From Pedobacter sp. ASV28 (GTDB lineage Bacteria; Bacteroidota; Bacteroidia; Sphingobacteriales; Sphingobacteriaceae), in NCBI RefSeq assembly GCF_016428855.1, contig NZ_JAELTN010000001.1, forward strand, positions 62,001-126,000: a stretch of DNA of 64,000 bases, written 5' to 3'. Within the stretch, counting starts at the first letter, position 1; every line of letters starts with the position of its first letter. The notes beneath the pieces were generated by a model. The model was not told the origin of the DNA. It was given only the letters and a program-made list of their open reading frames with translations, and made no database searches. The translations under genes and the position numbers were made by a program. Shown here one piece after another: positions 53,701 through 63,065 of this stretch.

Positions 53701-56493
53701 ATGAAGAAGCTTCTATTATTACTCTCTTTTCTACTGCTCTACCAACTGTCTTTTGCGCAAAAAGGTAGCTTAACCGGCACTTTATTAGATAGCACCAATA
53801 AAAAAACAACGCTAAATTTTGCTACCATTTCTGTTTTTAAAGGTACCGATACTGTACTTCATACCTATAAACTCTCCGATGACAAAGGGGTGTTCAAAAT
53901 CAACAATCTTGAAATTGGAACAAAATATCGCTTAGTAATTAACGCTTGGATGTACAACATCTATAGAAAGGAAATTACGCTCAGTACGAGCCAGCCCAAT
54001 TTAAATTTAGGCAATCTTTATCTTTCAGAAAAAACCAATAACCTTAATGAGGTGGTGATCCAGTCTGAACGCCCTCCTATTATTGTAAGAAAAGATACCA
54101 TCGAGTTCAATGCCGAATCTTTCAAAACCTTACCCAGTGCCGTAGTAGAAGACCTGTTAAAAAAACTGCCCGGCGTTTCTATAGACAGTGAAGGCGGTAT
54201 TATGGTAAATGGAAAAGCGGTAAGCAAGATCTTGGTAGATGGAAAGGAATTCTTTGGCGGCGATCAACAGATTGCCACAAAAAATCTACCTGCCAATATT
54301 ATCGATAAGGTACAGGTAACAGATGACATAGAAGCTAAGCGTAGAGACCCAGATATTGTAGCTGGTAATGTGCCACAGATTATTAACCTTAAACTGAAGA
54401 AGGCCATAAAAAGTGGGGCCTTCGGAAAAATCTATGCTGGCGGAGGGCCGAGAGAGCTGTTTGAAGCTGGTGGCATTATGAACTTCTTTAGAGATACAAC
54501 CCAAGTGAGCATTTTAGGTTATGGCAATAACGTAAACAAACCCGGATTTAACATTAGCGATGTGATGCGAATTGGTGGCTTTTCTAGAAACGGCGTAAAC
54601 TCTATGATGGTAAACAGCGAAGGGGGATTTGCACTGAACGGCATTTCATTTGGAGGTGCCATGTCTGGAGGTATACAAAAATCGGCTGGTGCCGGTGCCA
54701 ACTTTAATACGCTTACCAAAAAAGGAACAAAAATCAATGGGAAATATTTTCTGGGCTATAGCGATAATTTCTTAAACCAATTAACTGATGTAGAACAAAC
54801 CTTAGGTAGCAATAAATTATTTACTAATTCCAACTCCATACAGACCAACAGAAGCTACAGCCATAATATAGGCGCCAGGATAGAAGCTAAGCTCGACAGT
54901 TTGACCAAATTGACCATAGAGCCCAATGTATCCATTGGTATTTCCAATAATAAAGGCAATTCCAATACAAATAGTACAAATGCTGCCGGCCAGCCAGTAA
55001 ACGACGGCAATAACCTTTCCAGGTTAAAGGGCAACGATACGCAATACAACTTGTCATCTAGCCTTTGGAAGGATTTCAAAAAAACTGGGCGCTCGGCAAA
55101 CTTTACCCTAAATGTAAGCAAGAGAACCAACCTCACCGATAATTATAACATTGCAGAGAATAATTATTACAATCCTGCATCTAGTTCAGCTTTAGATCAA
55201 CTAAGGGATAATAATGTCAATAATTTCAGCATCAACTTTAATGGCAATTATACCGAGCCACTAAACAAGGTGTTGAGCTTAAACATTGCGACCAGCAGTA
55301 ACTATATCGACAACGAAAATGCCTTAGCTACGTTCTACAAGAACCCAGGCAACCAGGCCTATGATATTGCGGTACCTTCCCTTACCGAAACGGTAATACA
55401 AAATGGATATAAGACCAACAACAGGGCTAGCTTAAGGTGGAAAGTAAACAAAAATCTAAACATTCAACCGGGGGTAGTTTTTAACACCATTGACCTGGAG
55501 AATAAATTCGACAATAACAATAATTTCGGACAGCATTTTAAATTCTTTGCCCCACAACTTAATATTAGATATAAGGATTTAAATATCAGCTATACCCCAT
55601 CTTTCAGAGAACCCGACATTAGGTATATACAACCCGTGGCCAACAACACCAATCCTTTATATATCCAAAATGGAAATCCTAATCTACGCCCGTCAAAAAC
55701 ACACCAAATTAATTTGAATATCTATAAATATGATACCAAGAGAACTTTGAGCTACAACGCTTATTTGGGGGGCAGTATACAAAATGATGGCGTAATCATG
55801 CAAAGATGGGTAGATGGTCCACTCACCAGCACACCCGGCAGGCAAACTACTACGCCTATTAACCAAGATGGCATTTGGCAGTTCCACGCTAATGGCAACT
55901 TGTCTAAAGATTTTAAGAGCACCAAGCGTCAATTTACAGTCAATACAGGCTTCTGGTCTAATTATAATAGGGGCGTAGTTATGGTAAATGATGTTAAAAG
56001 CTTTACTAACAATTATACGATAGGTCCCAGATTGGGAGGGAGGATTAACTTAAATGACAAAATAGAGCTTAGCGAATCGTATAGCATTGCGTTTAGCAAA
56101 AGTACCTATTCCGACAGCTTCTTTACCGATATCAATTACCAAACGCACAGTAGCGACTCGGAATTGATTATCCGTTTTCCCAAGAAGGTGGTTTGGGAAA
56201 GCACCTATCGTTTACAACATAATACCCAAACAGTAGGCGGCATGAACAATAACATTCAGATCTGGAATGCGGCCATCACTTTCCTATTCATGAAAAATGA
56301 CCGATTACAGTTAAAATGTGCCATCAACGATATCCTAAATACCAATACCCGAAGATATTTATACATTACTGAAAACACTTTAAGAGATGTTAGGACCAAT
56401 AACTTAGGCAGACATGGCTTGTTTACCCTCACTTACAACATCCAAAATTTTGGAGGAAAAGTTGGCGGTAGAGAAACCATGTTTAGGTTCTAA
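53701..56493 (+). CDS. Outer-membrane beta-barrel receptor (OMP_b-brl_3 type)
   Basis: The 930-residue protein has a signal peptide (LLLLLSFLLLYQLSFAQ), a carboxypeptidase-regulatory-like domain (about 22-110), a plug-like domain (RKDTIEFNAESFKTLP, VEDLLKKLPGVSIDSEGGIMVNGKAVSKILVDGKEFFGGD) and a long beta-barrel rich in Asn and aromatic strands, ending in an R-F dipeptide. This is the TonB-related family common in Sphingobacteriaceae, substrate unknown. The leader contains several palindromes, and a strong terminator follows at 56519. Confidence 0.88.
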   Translation: MKKLLLLLSFLLLYQLSFAQKGSLTGTLLDSTNKKTTLNFATISVFKGTDTVLHTYKLSDDKGVFKINNLEIGTKYRLVINAWMYNIYRKEITLSTSQPNLNLGNLYLSEKTNNLNEVVIQSERPPIIVRKDTIEFNAESFKTLPSAVVEDLLKKLPGVSIDSEGGIMVNGKAVSKILVDGKEFFGGDQQIATKNLPANIIDKVQVTDDIEAKRRDPDIVAGNVPQIINLKLKKAIKSGAFGKIYAGGGPRELFEAGGIMNFFRDTTQVSILGYGNNVNKPGFNISDVMRIGGFSRNGVNSMMVNSEGGFALNGISFGGAMSGGIQKSAGAGANFNTLTKKGTKINGKYFLGYSDNFLNQLTDVEQTLGSNKLFTNSNSIQTNRSYSHNIGARIEAKLDSLTKLTIEPNVSIGISNNKGNSNTNSTNAAGQPVNDGNNLSRLKGNDTQYNLSSSLWKDFKKTGRSANFTLNVSKRTNLTDNYNIAENNYYNPASSSALDQLRDNNVNNFSINFNGNYTEPLNKVLSLNIATSSNYIDNENALATFYKNPGNQAYDIAVPSLTETVIQNGYKTNNRASLRWKVNKNLNIQPGVVFNTIDLENKFDNNNNFGQHFKFFAPQLNIRYKDLNISYTPSFREPDIRYIQPVANNTNPLYIQNGNPNLRPSKTHQINLNIYKYDTKRTLSYNAYLGGSIQNDGVIMQRWVDGPLTSTPGRQTTTPINQDGIWQFHANGNLSKDFKSTKRQFTVNTGFWSNYNRGVVMVNDVKSFTNNYTIGPRLGGRINLNDKIELSESYSIAFSKSTYSDSFFTDINYQTHSSDSELIIRFPKKVVWESTYRLQHNTQTVGGMNNNIQIWNAAITFLFMKNDRLQLKCAINDILNTNTRRYLYITENTLRDVRTNNLGRHGLFTLTYNIQNFGGKVGGRETMFRF

Positions 56494-56518
56494 CAAGGTT
56501 AATAGTTAATTAAGAACA

Positions 56519-56548
56519 AAAGACCGTGGATGCGGTCTTTGTTGTTTT
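56519..56548 (+). terminator. Rho-independent terminator
   Basis: Stem AAAGACCG / CGGTCTTT with loop TGGATG, then GTTGTTTT. It follows the outer-membrane receptor gene on the same strand. Confidence 0.85.
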
Positions 56549-56638
56549 ATCCTTATTTTTAATTAGTTTAAGCAGTAGTGACACTATTTCCAACTTACAG
56601 TATTTATGGAAATGCCGCAAAACGTACATCGTAAAATT

Positions 56639-57193
56639 ATGAAGATGATATTACTGATTTATATTTCATTACTTCTTTTTAGCTGTACGCCGAATCCTAT
56701 AGAGAAAAGGCGTCAAATCACAAAATCCATAAAGACTACAACCATTTACCTAAAAGCACCTGCTTATAAGTCTTTCAGTCAATTTAAAAATGATACCCTC
56801 CATTATCTGGAATATAATTTTGAGCAAAGAAAGCACTATTATACCGACCGACGGCTAGGGTTTCTTTTGAAAGAATTAGAACTTCCGGTCTTTAGTTACC
56901 ATGTTAGTCAAGGCTATAAGTTTAAAGGAGGTTGTGATCCATCGCCTAACGATAGTATTGCCACCATTAGCTTTACCCTTGAAAAAGAGGTATCCACTTT
57001 TGAAAAATTTGATCGGAGAATAAGGCCAAATGTATTAGTGGTTAAACTTAAGCCATTTCAAGCTGATAGCGCTCTTCTGTTATCCAAAAAATATAGCCAG
57101 ACGAAAATACGTTGGTCAAAAGAGGTAGAGAATTACTACGCAGACAAAACCATAGAAGAAGTTTTACTCATACAAAAAAGCCCCACTAAATAG
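56639..57193 (+). CDS. Hypothetical lipoprotein
   Basis: The ATG at 56639 gives MKMILLIYISLLLFSC, a short lipoprotein signal; the first in-frame ATG 33 bases earlier would add a charged stretch before it. The 184-residue mature-type protein is rich in Lys, Tyr and Phe and shows no recognised domain; the middle has YHVSQGYKFKGGCDPSPND, with one extra Cys. It is placed between the terminator of the receptor gene and a convergent gene. Function unknown. Confidence 0.6.
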   Translation: MKMILLIYISLLLFSCTPNPIEKRRQITKSIKTTTIYLKAPAYKSFSQFKNDTLHYLEYNFEQRKHYYTDRRLGFLLKELELPVFSYHVSQGYKFKGGCDPSPNDSIATISFTLEKEVSTFEKFDRRIRPNVLVVKLKPFQADSALLLSKKYSQTKIRWSKEVENYYADKTIEEVLLIQKSPTK

Positions 57194-57205
57194 CGAGGCT
57201 TCAGT

Positions 57206-57835
57206 TTATATTTTTTCTCCTTTTTCGAGCTTTTCTTTTCTATGTTCTTGAGAAAGATAATGCAACAAGGTATTTAGTACTACCGCATTCCAATCGTTGT
57301 GCAAACTTACCGCTACTTTCTTTTTCTTATCATACATATCTTGGATATGCAACACACCTTTGTCTAAAAAATATTTGATTTGGCTCCAAGGTACTATTAC
57401 CGTTTTAGTCTTGCCCCAAAACCAAGTTTTGTACAACATTTCAAAACCTTTAAAGTCAAATTTGGCCACACCCACTTCTATTTTTTCTTGCTCATTAAGT
57501 TTTTCGATAAACTCATTTACCAAATGTTTTTTCACATATTGCCACAAGCCAGACATTACATAATAATAGGTATGGTCTTCTTCCAATAGTTCTCCAACTT
57601 TACTACTTTCAAATTGCACGCTTATGGCTTTGCCCTCTTTAGACTTTACATCAATAGTATACTTCTTCTTAATTGGTTTTTTTACAGAACCAATTAACGA
57701 TACGCCATACTTTACCGCAGCTACATCTGCACAGGCAATACGGGTTTGGTTTACCTCTATAGCTTCGGCAGTGATCTTTACTTTTTGTTTTGATGAAGGG
57801 ATGACGATATCTACGTCGAAATTATGGTGTTGCAT
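57206..57835 (-). CDS. Hypothetical soluble protein
   Basis: The 209-residue protein has no signal or membrane segment. Its first half is beta-rich with a PH-like strand pattern (VNQTRIACADVAAVKYGVSLIG, KYTIDVKSKEGKAISVQFES) and the second half has a similar pattern (YKTWFWGKTKTVIVPWSQIKYFLDKGVLHIQD), suggesting two related small domains. The C-terminus is helical and charged (EHRKEKLEKGEKI). I do not recognise a family. It is convergent with the preceding lipoprotein gene. Confidence 0.6.
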   Translation of the reverse strand: MQHHNFDVDIVIPSSKQKVKITAEAIEVNQTRIACADVAAVKYGVSLIGSVKKPIKKKYTIDVKSKEGKAISVQFESSKVGELLEEDHTYYYVMSGLWQYVKKHLVNEFIEKLNEQEKIEVGVAKFDFKGFEMLYKTWFWGKTKTVIVPWSQIKYFLDKGVLHIQDMYDKKKKVAVSLHNDWNAVVLNTLLHYLSQEHRKEKLEKGEKI

Positions 57836-58166
57836 GGGGTCGAATATAATGATATTTTAGAAATCAATTATACCTAAAAACAATGAATTTAATTTTACCA
57901 AACCACCTTCTCTTTATCAGATACAAGCTCGGTATTTAGTACCTGTTTAAATTTATATGGTAAAGTAATTTATAGGTTATTTTCGAGCGAGACAAGGCCT
58001 GTTCTTCTAGGGATGGCAAAGTGCCAACCAGCAGAAAACATAACACGGCCATAGCTAAAAAAAGCAAGCTTTCTCTAATTCTTTAAGCATCTCAGACACT
58101 TAGCTGTCCCTAGGTTTTTGAGGTGGTAAGCCATTGCGTATTATTTTAATAAACATACTTTTTCGA
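57836..58166. other. Spacer downstream of hutU
   Basis: No ORF, RNA gene or clear hairpin is recognised in this stretch, apart from generic AT-rich upstream sequence of the 57206 gene near 57840-57960. Confidence 0.35.
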
Positions 58167-59813
58167 TTAAAATGCCAAGCCTAGCCTATGCTTCCTTAAG
58201 GTGTCTTTTGCAATATCATATCCTGCATCGGCATGACGTATTACGCCCATGGCAGGGTCATTGTGCAATACCCGTTTCAATCGTTTAGCAGCATCTTCAG
58301 TACCATCGGCTACGATCACCATTCCAGCATGGATAGAATAACCTATACCAACCCCACCACCATGATGTAGCGATACCCAGCTTGCGCCACCCGCTGTATT
58401 GATCAAGGCATTTAGAATAGGCCAATCGGCTACGGCATCAGAACCATCCAACATTGCTTCAGTTTCCCGATTAGGGGAAGCCACCGAACCAGTATCTAAA
58501 TGATCCCTGCCAATAACAATAGGCGCTTTTACCCGACCGTTCGCTACCAATTGGTTAAAGGCTAAGCCTGCCTTTTCTCTTTCCCCTTGTCCCAACCAGC
58601 ATATGCGTGCTGGCAAGCCCTGAAAAGCGATACGTTCCTGTGCCATGGTAATCCATCTTTTTAAGCTGGCATTTTCTGGGAACAATTCTAATATTACCCG
58701 GTCTGTTTCATAAATATCCTGTGGGTCGCCACTTAGTGCAGCCCAGCGAAAAGGACCCTTCCCTTCACAGAACAAGGGACGAATGTAGGCAGGTACAAAT
58801 CCTGGGAAATCGAAAGCATTTTTAACCCCTACTTCCAAAGCCCTGCCTCGCAGGTTATTTCCATAATCGAAGGTCACAGCTCCTCGCTTTTGCAGTTCCA
58901 GCATTTGCCTCACATGTTTGGCCATGGTAGCATAAGAAAGTTTCACATATTCTTCTGGATTTTTGGTCCGCAAGTCTGTTGCCGCTGCTACGGTTAGTCC
59001 TTCGGGAAAATAACCAATTAAAGGGTCGTGTGCCGATGTTTGATCGGTAAGCGTATCTGGTGTAATATTTCTATCGATTAATCTCTGCAACAGCTCAACA
59101 GCATTACACACCACACCGATAGAAATGGCCTTTTGCGCTTTCTTATATTGCAAGGCCCTGTCTATAGCTTCATCTATGTTATAGGAAATCTCATCGATAT
59201 ACCTAGTTTCCAATCTTTTTTGGATACGCCATTCTTCTACATCCGCCGCTAAGCAAACCCCTTGATTCATGGTAATGGCCAACGGTTGTGCACCGCCCAT
59301 ACCGCCCAATCCGGCAGTTACATTTAAGGTTCCTGTTAAGTTTCCATTAAAGTGCTTTTTTGCCAGTGCGGCATAAGTTTCATAGGTGCCCTGCACTATA
59401 CCTTGAGAGCCTATATAGATCCAGGAACCAGCTGTCATCTGTCCGTACATCATCAAACCTTTATCTTCTAGCTCATCAAAATGCTGCTGTGTAGCCCATT
59501 TCGGCACCAATTGTGAATTAGAGATCAATACTCTTGGTGCATCTTTATGTGTAGGTAAAATTCCCACTGGCTTGCCCGACTGGATAAGCAGGGTTTCGTC
59601 TTCTTCCAAATTCTTTAGTGCCTTGATGATAAGCTCCAGAGCGGCCATATTGCGGGCTGCTTTTCCACGTCCGCCATACACAATAAGGTCAGTTGGCCTT
59701 TCAGCTACCGCTGGATCAAGATTATTCAACAACATTCTCAAAGCAGCTTCCTGCACCCAACCCTTACAGGTTAAGGTATTTCCAATAGGGGTTTGGCTTA
59801 TTCTCAAGTCCAT
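58167..59813 (-). CDS. hutU: Urocanate hydratase
   Basis: It converts urocanate to 4-imidazolone-5-propanoate in histidine degradation. The 548-residue sequence matches urocanase throughout: [11 protein letters not shown], the NAD-binding [58 protein letters not shown]-like [19 protein letters not shown] and [14 protein letters not shown] near the end. Length is normal. No other hut genes (hutH, hutI, hutG) lie next to it, so the pathway is dispersed or lies outside the window. Confidence 0.96.
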   Translation of the reverse strand: MDLRISQTPIGNTLTCKGWVQEAALRMLLNNLDPAVAERPTDLIVYGGRGKAARNMAALELIIKALKNLEEDETLLIQSGKPVGILPTHKDAPRVLISNSQLVPKWATQQHFDELEDKGLMMYGQMTAGSWIYIGSQGIVQGTYETYAALAKKHFNGNLTGTLNVTAGLGGMGGAQPLAITMNQGVCLAADVEEWRIQKRLETRYIDEISYNIDEAIDRALQYKKAQKAISIGVVCNAVELLQRLIDRNITPDTLTDQTSAHDPLIGYFPEGLTVAAATDLRTKNPEEYVKLSYATMAKHVRQMLELQKRGAVTFDYGNNLRGRALEVGVKNAFDFPGFVPAYIRPLFCEGKGPFRWAALSGDPQDIYETDRVILELFPENASLKRWITMAQERIAFQGLPARICWLGQGEREKAGLAFNQLVANGRVKAPIVIGRDHLDTGSVASPNRETEAMLDGSDAVADWPILNALINTAGGASWVSLHHGGGVGIGYSIHAGMVIVADGTEDAAKRLKRVLHNDPAMGVIRHADAGYDIAKDTLRKHRLGLAF

Positions 59814-59900
59814 ATATCTGGTGTTTATTTTACAATTACATGAAGGATGTTACAATTTCAAATGTAATGAATAATTATTATTTGCTTAATTTTGCAAGTG

Positions 59901-60236
59901 ATGCAAAAAAAGAAGTACCGTTTTCTAAAGCAGCTTTTTGCCATCGTAATGCTAGGCGTTTTTTCGCTGGCCATTACGCCATGGAATGCTTTGCATCATC
60001 ATGAAGATACACCTCCGGTTGTAGAAAAGAACTGTACGCACAAAGTTCATGTTAAAACAGAGACGGAGAACTGTCTCATCTGTAAAGCCCACTTCGAAAA
60101 AAACTTTACAGCAGATTTCTACACCTACCTTGTACACTTAAACAGCAAGTTGGTAGAAAGTATATTTCCACTCGTTGGAAGCCTATTTACCGAACTCATT
60201 ACCACTTCCCTACGTGGTCCCCCTGCTTTACCATAA
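59901..60236 (+). CDS. Small exported His/Cys-rich protein, probably metal-related
   Basis: From the ATG at 59901 the 111-residue product has a signal-like helix (FAIVMLGVFSLAITPW) followed by NALHHHEDT, CTHKVH and ENCLICKAHFE: clustered His and Cys residues fit for binding a transition metal. The end TSLRGPPALP is a recurrent C-terminal RGPP motif of small Bacteroidota proteins found before TonB receptors. It lies 143 bases upstream of a TonB-dependent receptor that itself has a His-rich loop, so a role in metal sensing or binding is inferred. A perfect -7-type TAATTTTG is at 59887-59894, very close to the start. Confidence 0.65.
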   Translation: MQKKKYRFLKQLFAIVMLGVFSLAITPWNALHHHEDTPPVVEKNCTHKVHVKTETENCLICKAHFEKNFTADFYTYLVHLNSKLVESIFPLVGSLFTELITTSLRGPPALP

Positions 60237-60324
60237 TTATATTTTCAGCTTAATTTATGTGCATTTATCCCATCCATGTAGGTATAGGTAATTGATTTTA
60301 AATTAAGGTCTATCTGTTTAATTA

Positions 60325-60354
60325 TTGTATCATGCTAATTGAAACATAGGTTTT
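60325..60354 (+). promoter_or_regulatory. Likely promoter of the TonB receptor
   Basis: TTG (60325-60327), 19 bases, TAGGTTTT (60347-60354, one mismatch to TAnnTTTG). The ATG is at 60380. Suggests that the receptor can be transcribed apart from the small gene upstream. Confidence 0.5.
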
Positions 60355-60379
60355 TCCTATTTTCTTATTCATTATTTTT

Positions 60380-62686
60380 ATGAAAAAACTACATCTTTTA
60401 TTAGTTGTATTATCTATATTTTTATCCGTAAACACCTTCGCAAATGCGCTAGCGGCCATTAAGGGAAAGGTGGTGGACGCCAGCACCAGGGAGCCCCTAG
60501 TAGGCGCTACACTATATATATCTGACCTAAAAGCCACTATTGTTACCGATAGCAAAGGAGAGTTTACTTTTAACAATTTGCCTGCTAAAGGAAAGTTCCT
60601 ATTAGAAGTACGTTTTATCGGTTATAAAACCACTTCAAAGCTAATTGATCTGGCAGCAGACAAGGAAATAACCTTGGCCTTAGAGCCTTCTGTAATCGAA
60701 AGTGCAGAAGTAGTCATTACAGGTACCCCTTATAGCGCCAACAACAAAACCAATAGCTTGGCTGTGGTGAGTGTAAACCGCGATAAAATTGCGCAATCTG
60801 GCGGGACCAATTTGGTAGATGCCATTGCAAAAGTACCTGGTATTTCACAAGTAACTACTGGCGGAGCGATATCTAAACCCACCATTAGGGGGCTTGGCTA
60901 TAATAGAGTTTTGACCATAGTTGATGGTGCCCGGGAAGAAGGCCAGCAATGGGGAGATGAACACGGCATACAAGTTGATCAGTTTTCTGCCGCAAGAATA
61001 GAAGTATTAAAAGGCCCTGCAAGTTTGCTATACGGATCTGACGCACTTGGTGGGGTCATCAATATTATTGATGACCTGGTTCCAGCTCCTGGCGATTTCA
61101 ATGGAAACTTCACCACCAATTACGGCACAAACGGCGGGCTAACAGCCTCTTCATTAATGCTGCAAGGCAACACCAATGGATTTGTGTATCGTGGTCGGGT
61201 ATCTTATAAAAATGCATACGGTTTCGGCTATAAAGATAAAATTGTGCCGAACGCTGGCTTTAATGAGACCAATGTAAGCGCCATGTTGGGGCTTAACAAG
61301 ACTTGGGGATATACGCATTTAAGCTTATCGAGATTCAATACTAATATTGGCCTGGTAGAAGAAGGTCCCGATGCCAATGGCGATTATCTGGATGAAGAGG
61401 GCAATGTAATCAGCAACAGCGATGCCAGGCCTAGAAAATTGGAATTACCTTACCAAAACATCAATCATTATCGTGCAGCTTTAAACAGTAACATACTGAT
61501 TAATGGTAGTCAACTAAAATCTACTTTCGCTTTTCAACGGAACATTCGAAAAGAATTTGAAGAGAGCAAAGATGAACCTGGCCTAAATTTAGGTTTAAAC
61601 TCTTTCACTTATGATGTAAAATACTCTTTTGCAAACAACGGGATATGGGAACCTACTATTGGCATACAGGGCATGTATCAAACCAATAAAAATAGCGGAG
61701 AAGAGTTTTTGGTACCCGACTACAATAGCAACAACATAGGTGCCTTTGCCTACCTAAAAAGAAATTTTAAAAATGGGGCCATCAATGCAGGACTTCGTTA
61801 TGATTACAAGAAAATAGAAGGTAAAGATTTATTCGAAGATCACGGAGATCATAGCCATGAGATCTTCACTGCTTTTGACAATAAATTCTCCAATCTTTCT
61901 GGATCATTAGGTTTTGCTTTTGAAGTGGCCAAAGATTTAAATCTAAAAGGAAATATAGGTTCTGGCTTTAGGGCGCCAAATATTGCTGAGCTAGGTGCCA
62001 ATGGCAAGCACGAAGGAACTTTTAGGTACGAGATCGGCAACAGTAACCTTAAACAGGAAACCAGTCTACAGTTTGACTTGGGACTTGAATACCGTGCCGA
62101 GAATGTTACGCTTGGATTAAATGCCTACAGCAATAAGATTTACGATTACATCTATTTGAGCAATCAAAATAACGAAACCATCACTGCCACAGATCATGAT
62201 GGCAATACGGAAGTACTGCCCGTATATCGTTTCTTACAAACAGATGCCAAGCTTATTGGAGGAGAGGCCTCTGTCGATTTTCATTTAATTAAAGCCTTGC
62301 ACTTCGAAAACACATTTGCTTATGTAAGGGGAACCAATCAGGCCACCAATTCCCCATTACCCTTCATCCCGGCAGCAAGTTTAAATAATGAGATGCGTTT
62401 TGAACCTAGCATTAAAGGTTTAAACGATAGTTTCATCAAAGTAGGGCTCACCAATGTTTTTAAGCAAGATAGATTTGACAGCTTTGAAACAGAAACAGAT
62501 GGGTATACCTTATTGGATGCCGGTATTGGCACCTCTTTTAAAACCAAAAAAGGAAAATTGAATATTTGGGTTACAGGCCAAAACCTAACCAACAAACTTT
62601 ATTACAATCATTTAAGCCGTTACAAATTAGCTGGCATTTATAATCCAGGACGTAATGTAAGTTTCGGCATAAGTGTGCCGTTGTAA
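60380..62686 (+). CDS. TonB-dependent receptor, probably for metal or metal complex
   Basis: The 768-residue protein has a signal peptide, a carboxypeptidase-regulatory-like domain (IKGKVVDASTREPLVGATLY), a plug (NLVDAIAKVPGISQVTTGG, KPTIRGLGYNRVLTIVDG, IEVLKGPASLLYGSDALGGVINII) and a 22-strand-type barrel ending in a hydrophobic strand (NVSFGISVPL). An extracellular-loop-type segment FEDHGDHSHE (about residue 485-495) is His-rich, as in the zinc receptor ZnuD of Neisseria. With the His/Cys-rich protein upstream, zinc or copper uptake is the best guess; siderophore uptake cannot be excluded. Confidence 0.88.
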   Translation: MKKLHLLLVVLSIFLSVNTFANALAAIKGKVVDASTREPLVGATLYISDLKATIVTDSKGEFTFNNLPAKGKFLLEVRFIGYKTTSKLIDLAADKEITLALEPSVIESAEVVITGTPYSANNKTNSLAVVSVNRDKIAQSGGTNLVDAIAKVPGISQVTTGGAISKPTIRGLGYNRVLTIVDGAREEGQQWGDEHGIQVDQFSAARIEVLKGPASLLYGSDALGGVINIIDDLVPAPGDFNGNFTTNYGTNGGLTASSLMLQGNTNGFVYRGRVSYKNAYGFGYKDKIVPNAGFNETNVSAMLGLNKTWGYTHLSLSRFNTNIGLVEEGPDANGDYLDEEGNVISNSDARPRKLELPYQNINHYRAALNSNILINGSQLKSTFAFQRNIRKEFEESKDEPGLNLGLNSFTYDVKYSFANNGIWEPTIGIQGMYQTNKNSGEEFLVPDYNSNNIGAFAYLKRNFKNGAINAGLRYDYKKIEGKDLFEDHGDHSHEIFTAFDNKFSNLSGSLGFAFEVAKDLNLKGNIGSGFRAPNIAELGANGKHEGTFRYEIGNSNLKQETSLQFDLGLEYRAENVTLGLNAYSNKIYDYIYLSNQNNETITATDHDGNTEVLPVYRFLQTDAKLIGGEASVDFHLIKALHFENTFAYVRGTNQATNSPLPFIPAASLNNEMRFEPSIKGLNDSFIKVGLTNVFKQDRFDSFETETDGYTLLDAGIGTSFKTKKGKLNIWVTGQNLTNKLYYNHLSRYKLAGIYNPGRNVSFGISVPL

Positions 62687-62737
62687 CCTTTCCTAAACGT
62701 CATTTCGATTGGAGCGTAGTAGACTTACGAAGTTTTC

Positions 62738-62805
62738 AAACGGCGAAGCCCTCAACTTTACCATAAAAAACAACAACTAACAAAAGTTAAACTTCGTAAG
62801 TCTTA
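62738..62805. repeat. Dispersed intergenic repeat, copy B
   Basis: Matches copy A at 48158-48226. Here the core lies within a perfect 14-base inverted repeat (GACTTACGAAGTTT at 62722-62735 and AAACTTCGTAAGTC at 62790-62803), so the element can fold into a hairpin. No coding potential. Confidence 0.65.
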
Positions 62806-62921
62806 AAGAATTTATTCGTCATCCCTAACTTGATTGGGTATCCTAAAGCGAAAAAAGCAAAATATTACGTGTTAAGATGCCCGCCTATGCGGGAATGACG
62901 AATAAAAAAATGCTGCAGTAA

Positions 62922-62953
62922 AAAAGCCCTTCATATATACATGAAGGGCTTTT
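62922..62953 (+). terminator. Rho-independent terminator
   Basis: Perfect 13-base stem AAAAGCCCTTCAT / ATGAAGGGCTTTT with loop ATATAC, T-rich at the 3' side. It works on either strand and isolates the ABC transporter promoter from upstream transcription. Confidence 0.85.
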
Positions 62954-63009
62954 CTTATTCATCCCAGTCCATTCTCATTAAAATCATTTTTAAAAAACTT
63001 CTACAAAAA

Positions 63010-63064
63010 TTTGGAAGTTAAAATATTAGCACTACTTTAGTGTATTATTTAACTAATACACTAA
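63010..63064 (+). promoter_or_regulatory. Promoter with overlapping GntR/YtrA-like operator
   Basis: TTTG (63010-63013), 19 bases, TACTTTAG (63033-63040) form the promoter. The perfect inverted repeat TTAGTGTATTA-N6-TAATACACTAA (63037-63064) overlaps the -7 box and transcription start and ends one base before the ATG. Such AGTGTA-N12-TACACT sites before ABC transporter genes are typical of YtrA-type GntR repressors, from memory of that family. No GntR gene is visible within the window. Confidence 0.75.
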
Positions 63065-63065
63065 T

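Larger units (their letters stand above)
62687..63009. other. Spacer with intergenic repeats
   Basis: No ORF is supported. It holds the dispersed repeat copy B (62738-62805) with flanking arms GACTTACGAAGTTT and AAACTTCGTAAGTC, REP-like GTCAT-type sequences to 62900 (CCCGCCTATGCGGGAATGACG) and a strong terminator at 62922. Confidence 0.5.
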
